Source of the DNA: Armigeres subalbatus
Lineage: Eukaryota; Arthropoda; Insecta; Diptera; Culicidae
Direction of reading: 5' to 3'
NCBI RefSeq assembly: GCF_024139115.2
Contig: NC_085141.1
Location: 222,938,307 to 223,002,306, forward strand
Length of the DNA: 64,000 nucleotides
In this document: piece by piece, positions 32,801-39,551 of the stretch
How positions within the stretch are numbered: position 1 is the stretch's first letter
Layout: every line of letters begins with the position of its first letter
Position numbers and translations under genes: made by a program
Notes under the pieces: generated by a model
Seen by the model: the letters and a program-made list of their open reading frames with translations, nothing else
What the model was told of the DNA's origin: nothing
The model's database searches: none

Positions 32801-35429
32801 TGATTCTGTCTGCAGTGGTGATCTCCAGGTGTACCGATACGGGAGGCTGTGTTGGAAGTAGGTGCTGCGAATGGCCATATTATTGGAGGCGGCGAAATCA
32901 ATTAGTCGTAGGCCGTTTTCGTTCGTCAGCCGGTGAGCGCTGAACTTTCCAATAGTCGGTCTAAACTCCTCCTCTTGGCCAACCTGAGCGTTCAAATCTC
33001 CTATGATGATTTTGACGTCGTGGCTTGGGCAGCTGTCGTACTCACGTTCCAGCTGCGCGTAGAATGCGTCCTTATCATCATCAGTGCTTCCGGAGTGTAG
33101 GCTATGGACGTTGATTATGCTGAAGTTGAAGAACCGGCCTTTGATCCTCAACCTGCACATTCTCTCGTTGATCGGCCACCACCCGATGACGCGCCTTTGC
33201 ATATCGCCCATCACTATGAAAGCTGTTCCCAGCTCATGTGTGTTACCACAGCTCTGGTAGATGGTATGATTACCTCTAAACGTTCGCACCATTGATCCCT
33301 TCCAACAAACCTCCTGCAGCGCTACGATGCCGAATCCACGGTCCTTGAGCACATCGGCGAGTATGCGTGTGCTCCCGATGAAGCTGAGAGATTTGCAGTT
33401 CCACGAACCGAGTTTCCAATCGCTAGTCCCTTTTCGTCGCAGTGGTCTTCGTCGATGGTTCCGGTCCGTACTCTCTTGTTGATTGTTCGTTGCGTAAGTT
33501 TTTTTTGGCTGACTTGCAGGGCCTGACACCAAACCCCCTAAATTTCCGGAGGACCATTCCTCCTTATTTCCGGTGGACCATGGTGCACAGTTTCACTTAG
33601 AGTCCCTCGCTGGCACTCGGATGATGATCAGCCGCCCCTAACATGGAGAACAGACGCTCAATAAGATTTGCACCTCCGAAGAGGAGCAAACCCCCCCTTC
33701 CCTGTCAGCATACGACCATAGTTCCCACCGGGGTTGGTTACCCGATCTTCCCTAAGGTTGCTCGTATCCCGGCCAGCACCACGGGGAGGTAGGGATAGGA
33801 GTTGCTGGGTAAGAGGCTAAGGGTCTATTTTATTCCTTCAGGTACGCGAAGTACCAATGGTACGCTTTACCCAGCATTTGCCGTGCCAGGCAAATATACG
33901 CTTCATATACGCTCAATAAAAATTATTTGTGTTTGAAGAAATAGAGACATGCATTCAGTGTAGGAAAATTTTCACTTGCCCTCCAGTGGTAAAAAACAGA
34001 CAAAGTGATTGTCGAGCCATTGTCGTGTCCTTAGGAGACGGCTGCATCCGAATCAGCCGTCTCCAGCTGCTGCTGGATACGCAGCAGCTCCGAAGCACTA
34101 CTGCTTCCCGCGAAATACATCACAAAACTGAAGCTAACTCCGCTCATCTGTCACTCACACATCTGGCACTCATGTCCAATGTATATGCCCTCTTATTCTG
34201 TTTATATTTAATTTATCATACCCGTCTCAATTCCTACAGTGATAAAATATTTTTTTCAAAATTTTTGATGTTCATATCAATATTTTTGTGGCTGGAATTC
34301 AAAACTATTTTATTTCATTATCTATTCAACTGTCAAAGCATTAAGTAGTTTTCTTTCTACGGCAGTAAACTAAGAAAAACACACTTCTAAAAATGAAATC
34401 ATATTCATGCTTCACGTTTTTTGTTGAAGACATTAAATCAAATAGTCGTTGTGCCAAATGGCCGATACGCTAATTGACCTTACACATTATGCCAAACGGG
34501 CTTTCCCCCTTATGTACCTATATGCTATGATTTAATTACGACGAAAAAGTTTATGATTTGTTATTATCAGAACAGAACACAAAGCGTGACAGAGGAGGGT
34601 GGGGGTCTAAAAATCTTAAAAAGTAGTGGACGTCATATTTGATTCGCCCTAACACATATTTTGTGTTGCTACGTTTGATGACTGCAGCATTGTAATTATT
34701 CTGGTTAAAACTGGACTTCGTAGCTACGTGAGCACTTCAGATAACTTAATTCTTCATATTAGATAGTCAGTCATCTGAGGTTAGCTCGTTATCAGCAAAA
34801 TACTTAACAAAAGACGAGAACGACACCGTTATGGTAATGCGTAAATGCACAGATAATCAAAATCGCTTGCATCATTCATCCACATATTTTAATCAAAACC
34901 TTCAAAACAACCTCCAATCACGAATAGATCTATTCATATGGGACAAATAAGCGATTCACGGCAGTACATATCCATTGAAGCGGCAGAAAAGCATATTCCA
35001 TACATGTGCCAAAAGAATTCTCACCTTAGATCCATTAAGTGCCGATTGGATGTGTTTCTCCCTGGCCGCTCGCTTATAATATCCATCAAATTGAACTATG
35101 TACTCGTTTTGGACCACATTTGTCGCGAATTCAACCACAATCCGCTGCGGAATAGCTCGCTTTTGATTGCTGCTTTGTTGTTCACTATCACAACAATTCC
35201 TTTTGCTGACACTGTGACCTGGATCAACATCAGCAGCACTAGTTATGTTACTTAACTTGCTAGGGCTCACATTTTGGCCAATTCCTCCTGGGCCGCCTGC
35301 ACTGCTAACGTTAACATTATTACTGCTATTACTAAAGCTACTCGTTAAATTTGTACAATCACTAAACAGCAACAGAAGCAAGATAAGGATACATCTGGTA
35401 AGCAGATTTCCTACGGCTGGAACTCTCAT
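11418..35429 (-). CDS. S1P (MBTPS1): Membrane-bound transcription factor site-1 protease (S1P), spliced, four coding exons
   Basis: Exons 35429-35025, 24908-21917, 21855-21577 and 11869-11418 join in phase (phases 0, 1, 1) with GT/AG borders and give 1375 codons. In the order of the protein: signal peptide (about 1-25), a prodomain with conserved [11 protein letters not shown], a likely autoprocessing region near QRMV (about 187) and RRLL (275-278), then the subtilase domain with Asp310 (VFDTG), His341 (HGTFVAG), oxyanion Asn430 (IGNDG) and Ser506 (GTSVASP), a long conserved luminal region, and one transmembrane helix (about 1337-1354) before a basic tail. In the family this Golgi protease cleaves SREBP and ATF6 precursors. 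The protein is longer than the vertebrate form (about 1050) because of an acidic stretch in the prodomain, a divergent acidic insertion late in exon 2 and a Gln-rich stalk. All catalytic residues are intact, so the gene is probably functional. Identity is very sure; the 5' UTR is not defined. Confidence 0.96.
12015..12190. mobile_element. TA-flanked foldback element
   Basis: Inverted arms of about 55 bp (GGGGGAAACACGGCTTTGGC at the outer left) with TA on both sides; 176 bp. Non-coding, in S1P intron 3. Confidence 0.82.
12193..12710. other. Non-coding stretch before the tRNA-like sequence
   Basis: No gene seen. The 3' part (about 12440-12710) has a more balanced composition and may be the body of the same SINE-like repeat, but its limits are not visible. 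Confidence 0.3.
12712..12787 (+). repeat. tRNA-like sequence, probably the head of a SINE
   Basis: Box A TAGCTTAGTTGG and box B GGTTCGAGTCC are both intact. A cloverleaf can be drawn: D stem GCTT/AAGC, anticodon stem CAGT/ACTG with loop CTAGCGT, T stem ATGGG/CCCAT. The acceptor stem has two mismatches of seven, and no CCA or terminator follows, so a tRNA-derived SINE is more likely than a working tRNA gene. Confidence 0.55.
13155..13415. mobile_element. CACAGA-ended inverted-repeat element, copy 2
   Basis: Inverted ends CACAGACAAACAGACGTAAC with flanking GTTTTAA on both sides (7 bp; 8 bp with one ambiguous base). 261 bp; inner sequence unlike copy 1. Non-coding. Confidence 0.8.
13416..13780. 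other. Degenerate repeat DNA downstream of LINE C
   Basis: No gene. Contains loosely repeated pieces of the form TTCCTTCAAAT/CCTCCAAAG/TTCTC, a low-level repeat pattern. Confidence 0.35.
13782..17290 (-). mobile_element. LINE C: degraded I-group LINE with RNase H remnant
   Basis: Minus strand. A linker before the reverse transcriptase (about 17150-16950: [24 protein letters not shown]) is cut by a nested gag-like element, then resumes ([20 protein letters not shown]; about 15710) with the polymerase motif YADD at 15168-15157, thumb region ([19 protein letters not shown]; about 14950), RNase H start YSDGSK (about 14330) and a terminal zinc motif [15 protein letters not shown] (about 14245) before the stop at 14068. 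The 3' end is marked by an A-rich run near 13782. RNase H plus the terminal zinc motif places it in the I/LOA/Outcast group. Several frame breaks; the 5' endonuclease part is missing. Confidence 0.78.
15743..16930 (-). mobile_element. Gag-like (ORF1-only) retroelement nested in LINE C
   Basis: A minus-strand frame (16827-16102) shows [32 protein letters not shown] and a degenerate zinc knuckle [15 protein letters not shown], as in RNA-binding ORF1 proteins of LINEs. After a frame change, a charged helix-rich end ([19 protein letters not shown]; about 15930) leads straight to a stop, AATAAA and an A-rich tail at 15743-15760. No reverse transcriptase lies between ORF1 and the tail. Either an ORF1-only family or an internally deleted copy. 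Confidence 0.6.
17600..18175 (+). pseudogene. Tc1/mariner-type transposase N-terminal fragment
   Basis: Plus-strand peptide pieces [26 protein letters not shown] and, after a LINE insertion, [18 protein letters not shown] resemble the helix-turn-helix DNA-binding half of Tc1-like transposases (the GRPR-like GSGQP motif sits between the two helices). An in-frame TAA lies after KKL. No catalytic DDE half is present. Confidence 0.6.
17868..18062 (+). mobile_element. Short 5'-truncated LINE tail inserted in the Tc1 fragment
   Basis: Only the last 60 or so codons of a LINE ([26 protein letters not shown]) plus an A-rich (AAGTAAAAGT) tail, flanked by the exact 12-bp duplication TGCCAAACAATG (17856-17867 and 18063-18074). 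This is typical of target-primed reverse transcription that stopped early. Confidence 0.88.
18180..19010. other. Non-coding intronic stretch
   Basis: AT-rich DNA in S1P intron 3; I see no gene or clear terminal repeats. Confidence 0.35.
19010..19110. repeat. Degenerate AAGGCTGAA tandem repeat
   Basis: Six loosely spaced copies of (A)AGGCTGAA(A) at intervals of about 15-25 bp. Confidence 0.6.
19228..19650. mobile_element. Foldback element in S1P intron 3
   Basis: Arms of about 90 bp: TTGGCGATTTGGCGTTGCAA at 19237 and its inverse near 19635. An inner inverted pair ATAACCGTTTTA/AAAACGGTTAT suggests the palindrome extends further in. No clear target duplication. Confidence 0.7.
19667..19804. 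mobile_element. CACAGA-ended inverted-repeat element, copy 3
   Basis: Inverted ends CACAGAGAAACAGACGTCTC, flanked by GTTCTTG on both sides (7-8 bp). 138 bp. The sequence of the ends differs from copies 1 and 2 at a few bases. Confidence 0.8.
19853..20818 (+). repeat. Pyrimidine-rich (TTC/TTCC) tract of about 970 bp
   Basis: Almost unbroken C/T run on the plus strand, so a purine run on the S1P transcript strand. It ends in five copies of CATTCTT. One interruption, 19985-20019, is a hairpin: ACTAGGAAAGGTTG and its exact inverse around AAGAAGAG. Long open frames on the plus strand here are low-complexity artefacts. Confidence 0.9.
20820..21180. other. Non-coding intronic stretch
   Basis: No gene seen. 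A motif TTTTGTGCGAAAAAATGAGCAT and related pieces occur but no terminal repeats. Confidence 0.3.
21180..21299 (-). repeat. Solo end of a CAGGGTGTC-type element
   Basis: On the minus strand CAGGGTGTCCATCCAGTCGG is followed by GGGAAAACAGGGAA, the same style of end and subterminal CAGGGAA repeats as the element at 59498-62389. No opposite end is seen nearby. Confidence 0.5.
21577..21855 (-). CDS. S1P (MBTPS1): S1P coding exon 3
   Basis: 279-nt exon, acceptor ATACAG|ACACC and donor AAAAG|GTGAGG, separated from exon 2 by a 61-bp intron (21856-21916). It encodes the region after the luminal domain, beginning [18 protein letters not shown], and includes a short Gln-rich run. An alternative donor 6 nt downstream (GTATGT) would break the phase with exon 4, so the first GT is preferred. 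Confidence 0.87.
21917..24908 (-). CDS. S1P (MBTPS1): S1P coding exon 2 (prodomain end, subtilase domain, luminal region)
   Basis: 2992-nt exon between the acceptor CTTACAG|GTCAAA and the donor ACGG|GTAAGT. It holds the catalytic Asp, His and Ser motifs, the Asn of the oxyanion hole and the long conserved stretch beginning [10 protein letters not shown]. An open frame continues about 24 nt upstream of the acceptor, but those codons are intronic. Near the 3' part an acidic and Gln-rich insertion (about 22150-22500) separates the conserved DQGLDIL region from the conserved GDSNCLD motif. Confidence 0.95.
24940..25327. other. Intronic repeat fragment next to S1P exon 2
   Basis: Contains GAGTTAGTACTATCCAATTC and TACAGATACGTATTTCG; a related ATAAGTCGAGTACTATTTTA piece recurs near 26850. 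Probably an old repeat tail; no gene. Confidence 0.35.
25328..25543. mobile_element. Palindromic element in S1P intron 1
   Basis: Arms of about 50 bp with CTTCCAGTTGAAAACCGAAG outermost and an inner inverted pair GTCGCAACT/AGTTGCGAC plus GTGCGCAT/ATGCGCAC, so nearly all 216 bp fold back. A related fragment (GATGTCGCAATTAGATCGTG, AGTGCGCATCAT) lies at 44685-44720. Confidence 0.75.
25544..25993. other. Intronic stretch with inverted CTTCCGAA repeats
   Basis: No gene. About 25760-25920 has repeated and inverted CTTCCGAA/TTCGGAAG motifs; a similar cluster lies at 56575-56700. Confidence 0.4.
25994..26307. repeat. Two adjacent ATCGAT-rich inverted-ended units
   Basis: Unit 1 (25994-26156) and unit 2 (26161-26307) each begin GATGTCGTAAAAT and end with an inverse (GCGACATC), and are filled with ATTAATCGATT-type palindromes. 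The two differ at scattered bases, so they are a tandem pair or two neighbouring insertions. Confidence 0.8.
26347..27871. mobile_element. Non-autonomous hAT-like element (1.5 kb)
   Basis: Inverted ends TAGGGTGACCATATG / CATATGGTCACCCTA and the exact 8-bp duplication TATATGGC (26339-26346, 27872-27879). Many subterminal GTCCTCCTTT repeats at both ends, a typical transposase-binding arrangement in hAT elements. No transposase recognised. Confidence 0.9.
27520..27681 (+). repeat. Possible Helitron-like 3' end inside the hAT element
   Basis: The segment ends ACAACGTCTGCTGGGTCAAC followed by TAGT. Helitron-type 3' ends in insects finish with a short GC hairpin and CTAGT-like terminus. No 5' TC end was identified, so this is a tentative call. 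Confidence 0.35.
27894..28905. mobile_element. TCAAGCATAATTT-ended element, copy A (interrupted)
   Basis: Inverted ends of 33 bp beginning TCAAGCATAATTTTTCATAA and continuing to GACGTATGTAAC. The flanks share only TG. It is about 90% like copy B in the NHP2 intron (42059-42596) outside an inner insertion at 28129-28620. Confidence 0.82.
28129..28620. mobile_element. Element nested in copy A, with ACCCAG-type internal repeats
   Basis: Ends CACGCTAAC / GTTAGCGTG; inside are many CTGGGT, GGTACC and ACCCAGATT motifs in both orientations. Compared with copy B, about 35 bp of the host element are missing at the junction, and no target duplication is seen. Confidence 0.65.
28925..29155. mobile_element. 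CTCGGGTACTTATTC palindromic element, copy 1
   Basis: 231-bp near-complete palindrome with ends CTCGGGTACTTATTC and GAATAAGTACCCGAG, flanked by TATT on both sides (4-bp duplication). A second copy of the same length lies at 63705-63935 with AAAT duplicated. Confidence 0.87.
29348..29821. mobile_element. CCCGGGTAGA-ended AT-rich element, copy 1
   Basis: Ends CCCGGGTAGA / TCTACCCGGG with TT flanking on both sides. The inside is very AT-rich with many ATAGCAAAAT/TTTTGCTAT and GTTATTCATAT motifs. Two elements of like design are at 36238-36683 and 60413-60733. Confidence 0.7.
29940..30360. repeat. Inverted-repeat DNA with AGTTGCGGTA motifs
   Basis: The motif (C/T)AATAGTTGCGGTA occurs at 30051 and 30225 and inverted near 30310 (TACCGCAACTAT). 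A tight hairpin, TTCCTATAGTTGCGA and its inverse, sits at 30240-30292. No gene. Confidence 0.55.
30495..32268 (-). pseudogene. RTE reverse transcriptase and C-terminal region, broken into frames
   Basis: Frames 32268-31849, 31755-31396, 31712-31332, 31351-30923 and 30938-30495 overlap and carry successive polymerase blocks; the catalytic FVDD lies near 31275. At least four frame changes are needed to follow the protein, so it is inactive. Confidence 0.82.
32177..33532 (-). pseudogene. RTE endonuclease reading frame (451 codons, endonuclease part intact)
   Basis: Contains the apurinic-like endonuclease motifs in order: [17 protein letters not shown] (metal-binding Glu), [43 protein letters not shown] (catalytic SDH). 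The frame ends at 32177 just before the reverse transcriptase, which continues in another frame at 32268-31849. In the family this enzyme nicks the target to prime cDNA synthesis. Confidence 0.82.
33891..34935. other. Non-coding intronic stretch with a double hairpin
   Basis: No gene. At 34034-34064 GGAGACGGCTG pairs with its exact inverse, immediately followed at 34065-34089 by AGCTGCTG and its inverse. The rest is AT-rich. Confidence 0.45.
34936..34972. repeat. Half copy of a short inverted repeat near the S1P exon 1 donor
   Basis: CATATGGGACAAATAAGCGA and the following TTCACGGCAG match both arms of the inverted repeat at 56892-56965. It lies about 50 bp inside intron 1. Confidence 0.55.
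35025..35429 (-). CDS. S1P (MBTPS1): S1P coding exon 1 (signal peptide and start of prodomain)
   Basis: 135 codons starting with MRVPAVGN, followed by a Leu-rich signal peptide core ([10 protein letters not shown]) and an Asn/Ser-rich, poorly conserved spacer. The conserved prodomain begins at [11 protein letters not shown] and ends SALNGSK at the donor AAG|GTGAGA (intron starts at 35024). Reading past the donor loses the family pattern, whereas splicing to GTC AAA AAC TGG at 24908 continues it exactly. The ATG is chosen because it places the signal peptide at the N-terminus. Confidence 0.92.
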
Positions 35430-35940
35430 CTTAGGCGCACTTCGTATATAACATTCGTACGATTACACAAGCACCACCTTTTCCTCCCGCTCCTGCACTG
35501 CGCCAACCAGCGAGTTCGGGGGATTTTTATTTCTATTCCGCAAAATGCCTCTACGTTAATCCAGGTTGATACTTTTTTTTCGAATTTCGGTTCATATGTT
35601 TAACATTATCTGCATCAAAATCTCAGACAATTACACTATCTGTCCCATTTTATTCCGGAAACCAGAATCGCAATTTTTTCTTCGCCATTTTCACCCATTC
35701 AAAACTTCGAAACCGACGACTTTCTCCGCATGATGAAAAATTGATTCCGTCGCGATACGCAACATTCCCGCGCCCGAATTGTAATCACTTTACTTGCCTC
35801 CCAATCGGATGGGAAGAATTAAACTGGTTTGGGAGCCTTAATCAGCACAATTTGTTGCACATTTCAATTTGGTTCGCGAAACTTGATAATCAGTTTTTGA
35901 AGAACGAAGACGATTACTCGGTTGATTTTGATTCATTATT
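35430..35940. other. Upstream region of S1P
   Basis: Should contain the S1P promoter and 5' UTR (transcription to the left). No TATA box or certain initiator was recognised. About 35470-35520 is GC-richer than its neighbours. Confidence 0.35.
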
Positions 35941-35942
35941 AG

Positions 35943-36070
35943 TGCTGTCCAATGAGCAGCTCGAAGTAGCTCGATGTTATTCCCATCCATCTCATGTCCG
36001 TTTGTTGTCAAAAAAGAGCGAGCAGGACGAGAACAACTTCGAGCTACTTCGAGCTGCTCATTGGACAGCA
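35943..36070. repeat. Inverted repeat upstream of S1P
   Basis: TGCTGTCCAATGAGCAGCTC with about 12 further bases is repeated in inverse after a 60-bp spacer; arms about 32 bp, nearly perfect. Confidence 0.75.
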
Positions 36071-36237
36071 TTATTGTTATTATCCCACGCACTGCTGTCA
36101 TATGCGAAGTGTTGCACTCATACACGCGCAAATTCTGCTGTCACGAGGCAACGAGGGGTGTCACAATTCGATAATCAATAAATATTAAATTTAAAATTTA
36201 ACTTTCCACAAAAGCCTAAAACAAATACAGAACAATT

Positions 36238-36683
36238 CCCGAATTTTTTGTTACTTAACTTGCTAGGGCCAATAGAATTACAATAGAATTACAATAGAAA
36301 TTATTGTAACAATACGATAAATTTAATTGTATATACAATAAACTCTATTGTTGCTCACAATAGAATAACAATTAAGAATATTGTTTTCCACCATAAATCC
36401 TATTGTAAATGGATGTTTTACAATAGAAAATAGGGGTTGTTAGTTACCGTAACAACAAAAAAATCGTTTATTTCTCGAACAAATTTTTGCAATTACAATA
36501 GAATTTATTATAATTCTATTGTCCACATTTTTCTGTCAATAGATTTTATTGTACGTTTATTGGAACAACAATAAGGAAAATTAATTGGTACAATAGAAGA
36601 ACAATAGAATTGATTGTTCATAAATAAAATGTATTGTAATTTCATGATATTTTAATGTAATTCTATTGTATTTTCTATTCGGG
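36238..36683. mobile_element. CCCGAAT-ended AT-rich element, copy 2 of the CCCGGG-like group
   Basis: Ends CCCGAAT / ATTCGGG with TT on both sides; the inside is crowded with ACAATAGAAT and its inverse. Non-coding. Confidence 0.6.
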
Positions 36684-36689
36684 TTGAGT

Positions 36690-37209
36690 TGTGTTGCAAA
36701 GATTGCAAAGGAGATCGTTCGTAAAATACAACAAATCTGATTTTGAAAAAGTATCACCGGCGTGTGCTTACTCGCAATCTACATGCTGATACATTTACAG
36801 TTACATCAAACAACTGAAAACCGAAATACGCCGCTCCAAAATTACGAGGTGACAAAGCTAGAAAGAGACAAGATACGAAAAATAACATGGTGTGAAGTGT
36901 GTTTCATTTTTGCATTATGACACTTCATTTTTTCATGAAAAACACAAGCGCTAAACAGTACTTTGAAAACACAACGGGGCGATGCAAACATGCGATATTG
37001 ACAAATAGGTTGACAGCCGGGCGTGGAATTTAGGCGAAAAGGATGTTGTCCACCTGGTCCAAACATTATGGCGCATTTCTGAAGGGCACAAGAGTACACT
37101 GTTAGAAAGAAGACGACTAGGGTAAATGATGTATCTTGGACAAGCGCAGGACATTCCTATATATAGGAAATATATCGGGATTGAATAGTATAAAACAATT
37201 GAAAACCAC
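36690..37209. other. Non-coding stretch
   Basis: No gene or clear terminal repeat is seen. Confidence 0.3.
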
Positions 37210-37211
37210 TA

Positions 37212-38540
37212 CACTCAGCCAAGAAAACTAGTGATAATCATACGAATATCTTATGTTTATTTGCTATAAGAATATCCTATAAACTTTATACGATTTTCTT
37301 ATAAACAGCGTGTTATATGACCGAGAATGATTTTCATAAGCTTGTCTTATAAAAATATTAAGTTAATTCAGCCTTCATAAAGAATTTCATAAGGGAATCT
37401 TATGAACATCAATAATTCTTGTATATGAGGGTCATAATATTTTCAACACGATTATCATATATGTTGTGCTGTTTCACAAGATCAAAAAAGAAGGAAATAA
37501 AAAATACTACACGTAAAAAAATAACCTTATATGTTTTGGCAAAAAACCATTCGAAAATACTTATACTCTTTATTATGCCACCTAATGAATGATCCCATAC
37601 CAAAAAGCTAATAACATTCATAAGTTAATGAAAAGTATAAGTTTCGGAATGTATGTGACTAATGCGATGTATAAGTTTTTTCTTATACATATCATTAAGA
37701 GCCTACTTTGGCAAAAAGGTATTAGAAATATTAATAATAAATAACATTAAATTTTTTTACGTGTACAAATAATGTACAATATAATCTTGTATTTTTCTCG
37801 TGTAAACGTATCATTTTTTAAACTAAGATTTTTAACTAGCTTATATCTCAAACATTTATTCATATCAATAACTTTGGGATTATTCGATTTGGGAGACTCG
37901 AAATTCGCATGTTCAATCGGTCGGTCCTCTCCTGCTGGTGGGAAATGTTTGCTGGTATATAGTTACGATCCAGCTTCCATTGGCGCCACAAAGTATCCTG
38001 CACAATTTGACGGTCGATTTTCTTCGGTTGACGAGCGACGTCACCGCGAATCAACGATTTCAACCCCTCAATTTGTCGCCGCACCAGGTCATTGTTCGAA
38101 TTGCAGATGAAGTTGAGAAAATCTGTGCTGGTGGTGTCCTGCATTGTTCAAGGTTCTGTAAAATATAAATTATATGTTTTTTTATATAACAGCAGAGAGA
38201 AACAATTAACAATAGAAACATTTACTCACGTTTGTGATCGACTTGTAGAAATAAATCTGCGATGAGAACTGCGTCCAACATATTCCACCATGTTGACTTC
38301 CCATTTCATAAGATTTGTCTTATGAGTTTTTCACATCAAGAGTAGTGATGAAAATCATAAGACAATTCTTATGTTTTAATTTTTCTATGAATAACTATTA
38401 TGAACTTCATAAGATACAAAAATGAATTTCTTAACAGGCCATTACTTATCATAAGAGCCTCAATGAAAATGAAATTCGGTAAATTTTCCGCGCTTCATAA
38501 GATGAGGCTTATGATGTTCCTTAGATAGTTTAGTTGAGTG
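37212..38540. mobile_element. TA-flanked element with CATAAG repeats and a gene-like insert
   Basis: Ends CACTCAGCCAAGAAAACTAG and an imperfect inverse ending AGTTGAGTG, with TA on both sides. Both outer parts are full of CATAAG/CTTATG motifs; the centre (37860-38310) is GC-richer and coding-like on the minus strand. 1.33 kb. Confidence 0.72.
37860..38300 (-). pseudogene. Spliced, coding-like insert of unknown origin inside the TA element
   Basis: Minus strand: a segment ends at the donor CAAAC|GTGAGT (38230), a 74-bp AT-rich intron follows, then the acceptor TTTTACAG (38156) and, 11 nt on, an ATG opens 94 codons (MQDTTSTDFLNF, NDLVRRQIEGLKSLIRGDVA, DTLWRQWKLDRNYIP). I do not recognise the protein. 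It could be a captured host gene piece or the start of an unfamiliar transposon protein. Confidence 0.4.
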
Positions 38541-38542
38541 TA

Positions 38543-38683
38543 CGTTCAGATTATGAGCTATATCACTTGATATAGAGCATCTTGACATCAGTGTTTGTAC
38601 ATCTAATTTTCACTGGAAATAATGCATATGGCTTCTCATGTCAAGATTCGCTATATCAAGTGATATAGGTCATAATCTGAACG
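38543..38683. mobile_element. TA-flanked 141-bp foldback element abutting the previous one
   Basis: Inverted arms of about 45 bp beginning CGTTCAGATTATGA, with TA on both sides; its left TA is the right TA of the preceding element. Non-coding. Confidence 0.82.
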
Positions 38684-38689
38684 TAGTCT

Positions 38690-39380
38690 AACCTATGATT
38701 AGTCTTGTGTCTCCATTGCCCAATTTTTGAGTAAATTACGTTTACTAGGTGTAAACTGTGATAGACTGCGAACTGAAATATTTTCTTTTTGGACATCAAA
38801 TATATAATTTCGACATGGAAAATGCATATATTTTGGACAGAGTCATTTTCTCCTAATTTAAAAATGGCCACCTACAGATCTCAATGGTATGACATACCTA
38901 CACACAAAAAACAAACATTGTTTCATAGAATATTTTGCACTTTACATTTGAAAAGTGCTCCGTTTTTTCAAAAACAAAAATGAAATTGATCCATTTCAAT
39001 GTTATTTTCTTATTTCAAAAGTTTTTCTTTCCTGTTCCCATTGTAAAATTAAAAGTTCATCCAGTCAACTAGAAAACTGTAGATCTGTCAAAACTGATGA
39101 ATTTCAAAACAGGAAGAGAGAACAGAACATCGTTTACTTCTGTTTACATAGTTCCACTATGGACTATCAGATGGTAAAAATTACCACAAAATTTATCGAG
39201 ATGTACATATATTTATTTGGATTGTCATCTAAGTGATTGGTTAAATTTGTCTATTTCTTATATGACTAACACTTCCGTACAACATTACATGTGTTTAATA
39301 TAAAACTTTTTTCCCACTGTGAATAGAATTATTTTTTGTCCATTCATTTATAGAAAAACTCCCGTAGTAGGTATCTATCC
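38690..39380. other. Non-coding AT-rich stretch
   Basis: I see no gene or clear repeat. Short open frames here have no family pattern. Confidence 0.3.
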
Positions 39381-39485
39381 GTGTGCATCAGTGCATCGTC
39401 GTTTTCGCCTCTATGTTATTCGCCGCGAAACTTCTCGAACAGTTCCAACAAGTCGCGGTAAACGATTTATTTTATTTTCTCGATC

Positions 39486-39551
39486 ATGAGCTCCGGAAAA
39501 GCCTCGGGAAAAGCGGTGCTAGGAGCAGTGAATAACTCATGGGATTGGAAG
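39486..39551 (+). CDS. Candidate 5' coding exon of an unidentified gene
   Basis: 22 codons beginning MSSGKASGKA and ending NNSWDWK, followed by a good donor AAG|GTAGGT. The DNA before it (about 39380-39485) is less AT-rich than its surroundings and contains ATCAGTGC, like an initiator. No convincing next coding exon is seen: an acceptor near 39763 leads to a stop after five codons and then AATAAA hexamers near 39870-39890, so this could also be a short transcript of no coding value. I do not recognise the peptide. Confidence 0.3.

Larger units (their letters stand above)
30481..33890 (-). mobile_element. RTE-clade LINE, nearly full length but frameshifted
   Basis: Minus strand, same direction as S1P, in intron 1. 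It has an intact endonuclease region, then reverse transcriptase in at least four overlapping frames ([37 protein letters not shown]) and the RTE C-terminal block ([47 protein letters not shown]). It ends in an AAATTAAATAAA tail near 30485. The order and C-terminal block match the RTE clade known from Aedes (JAM1-like). No working polymerase can be made. Confidence 0.88.
24909..35024 (-). other. S1P intron 1 (10.1 kb), packed with mobile elements
   Basis: Between exons 2 and 1. It contains a foldback element, two adjacent ATCGAT-rich elements, a 1.5-kb hAT-like element, inverted-repeat elements at 27894-28905, 28925-29155 and 29348-29821, and an RTE LINE in the same orientation as the gene. 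No additional S1P exon was recognised, and exons 1 and 2 join in phase without one. Confidence 0.85.
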
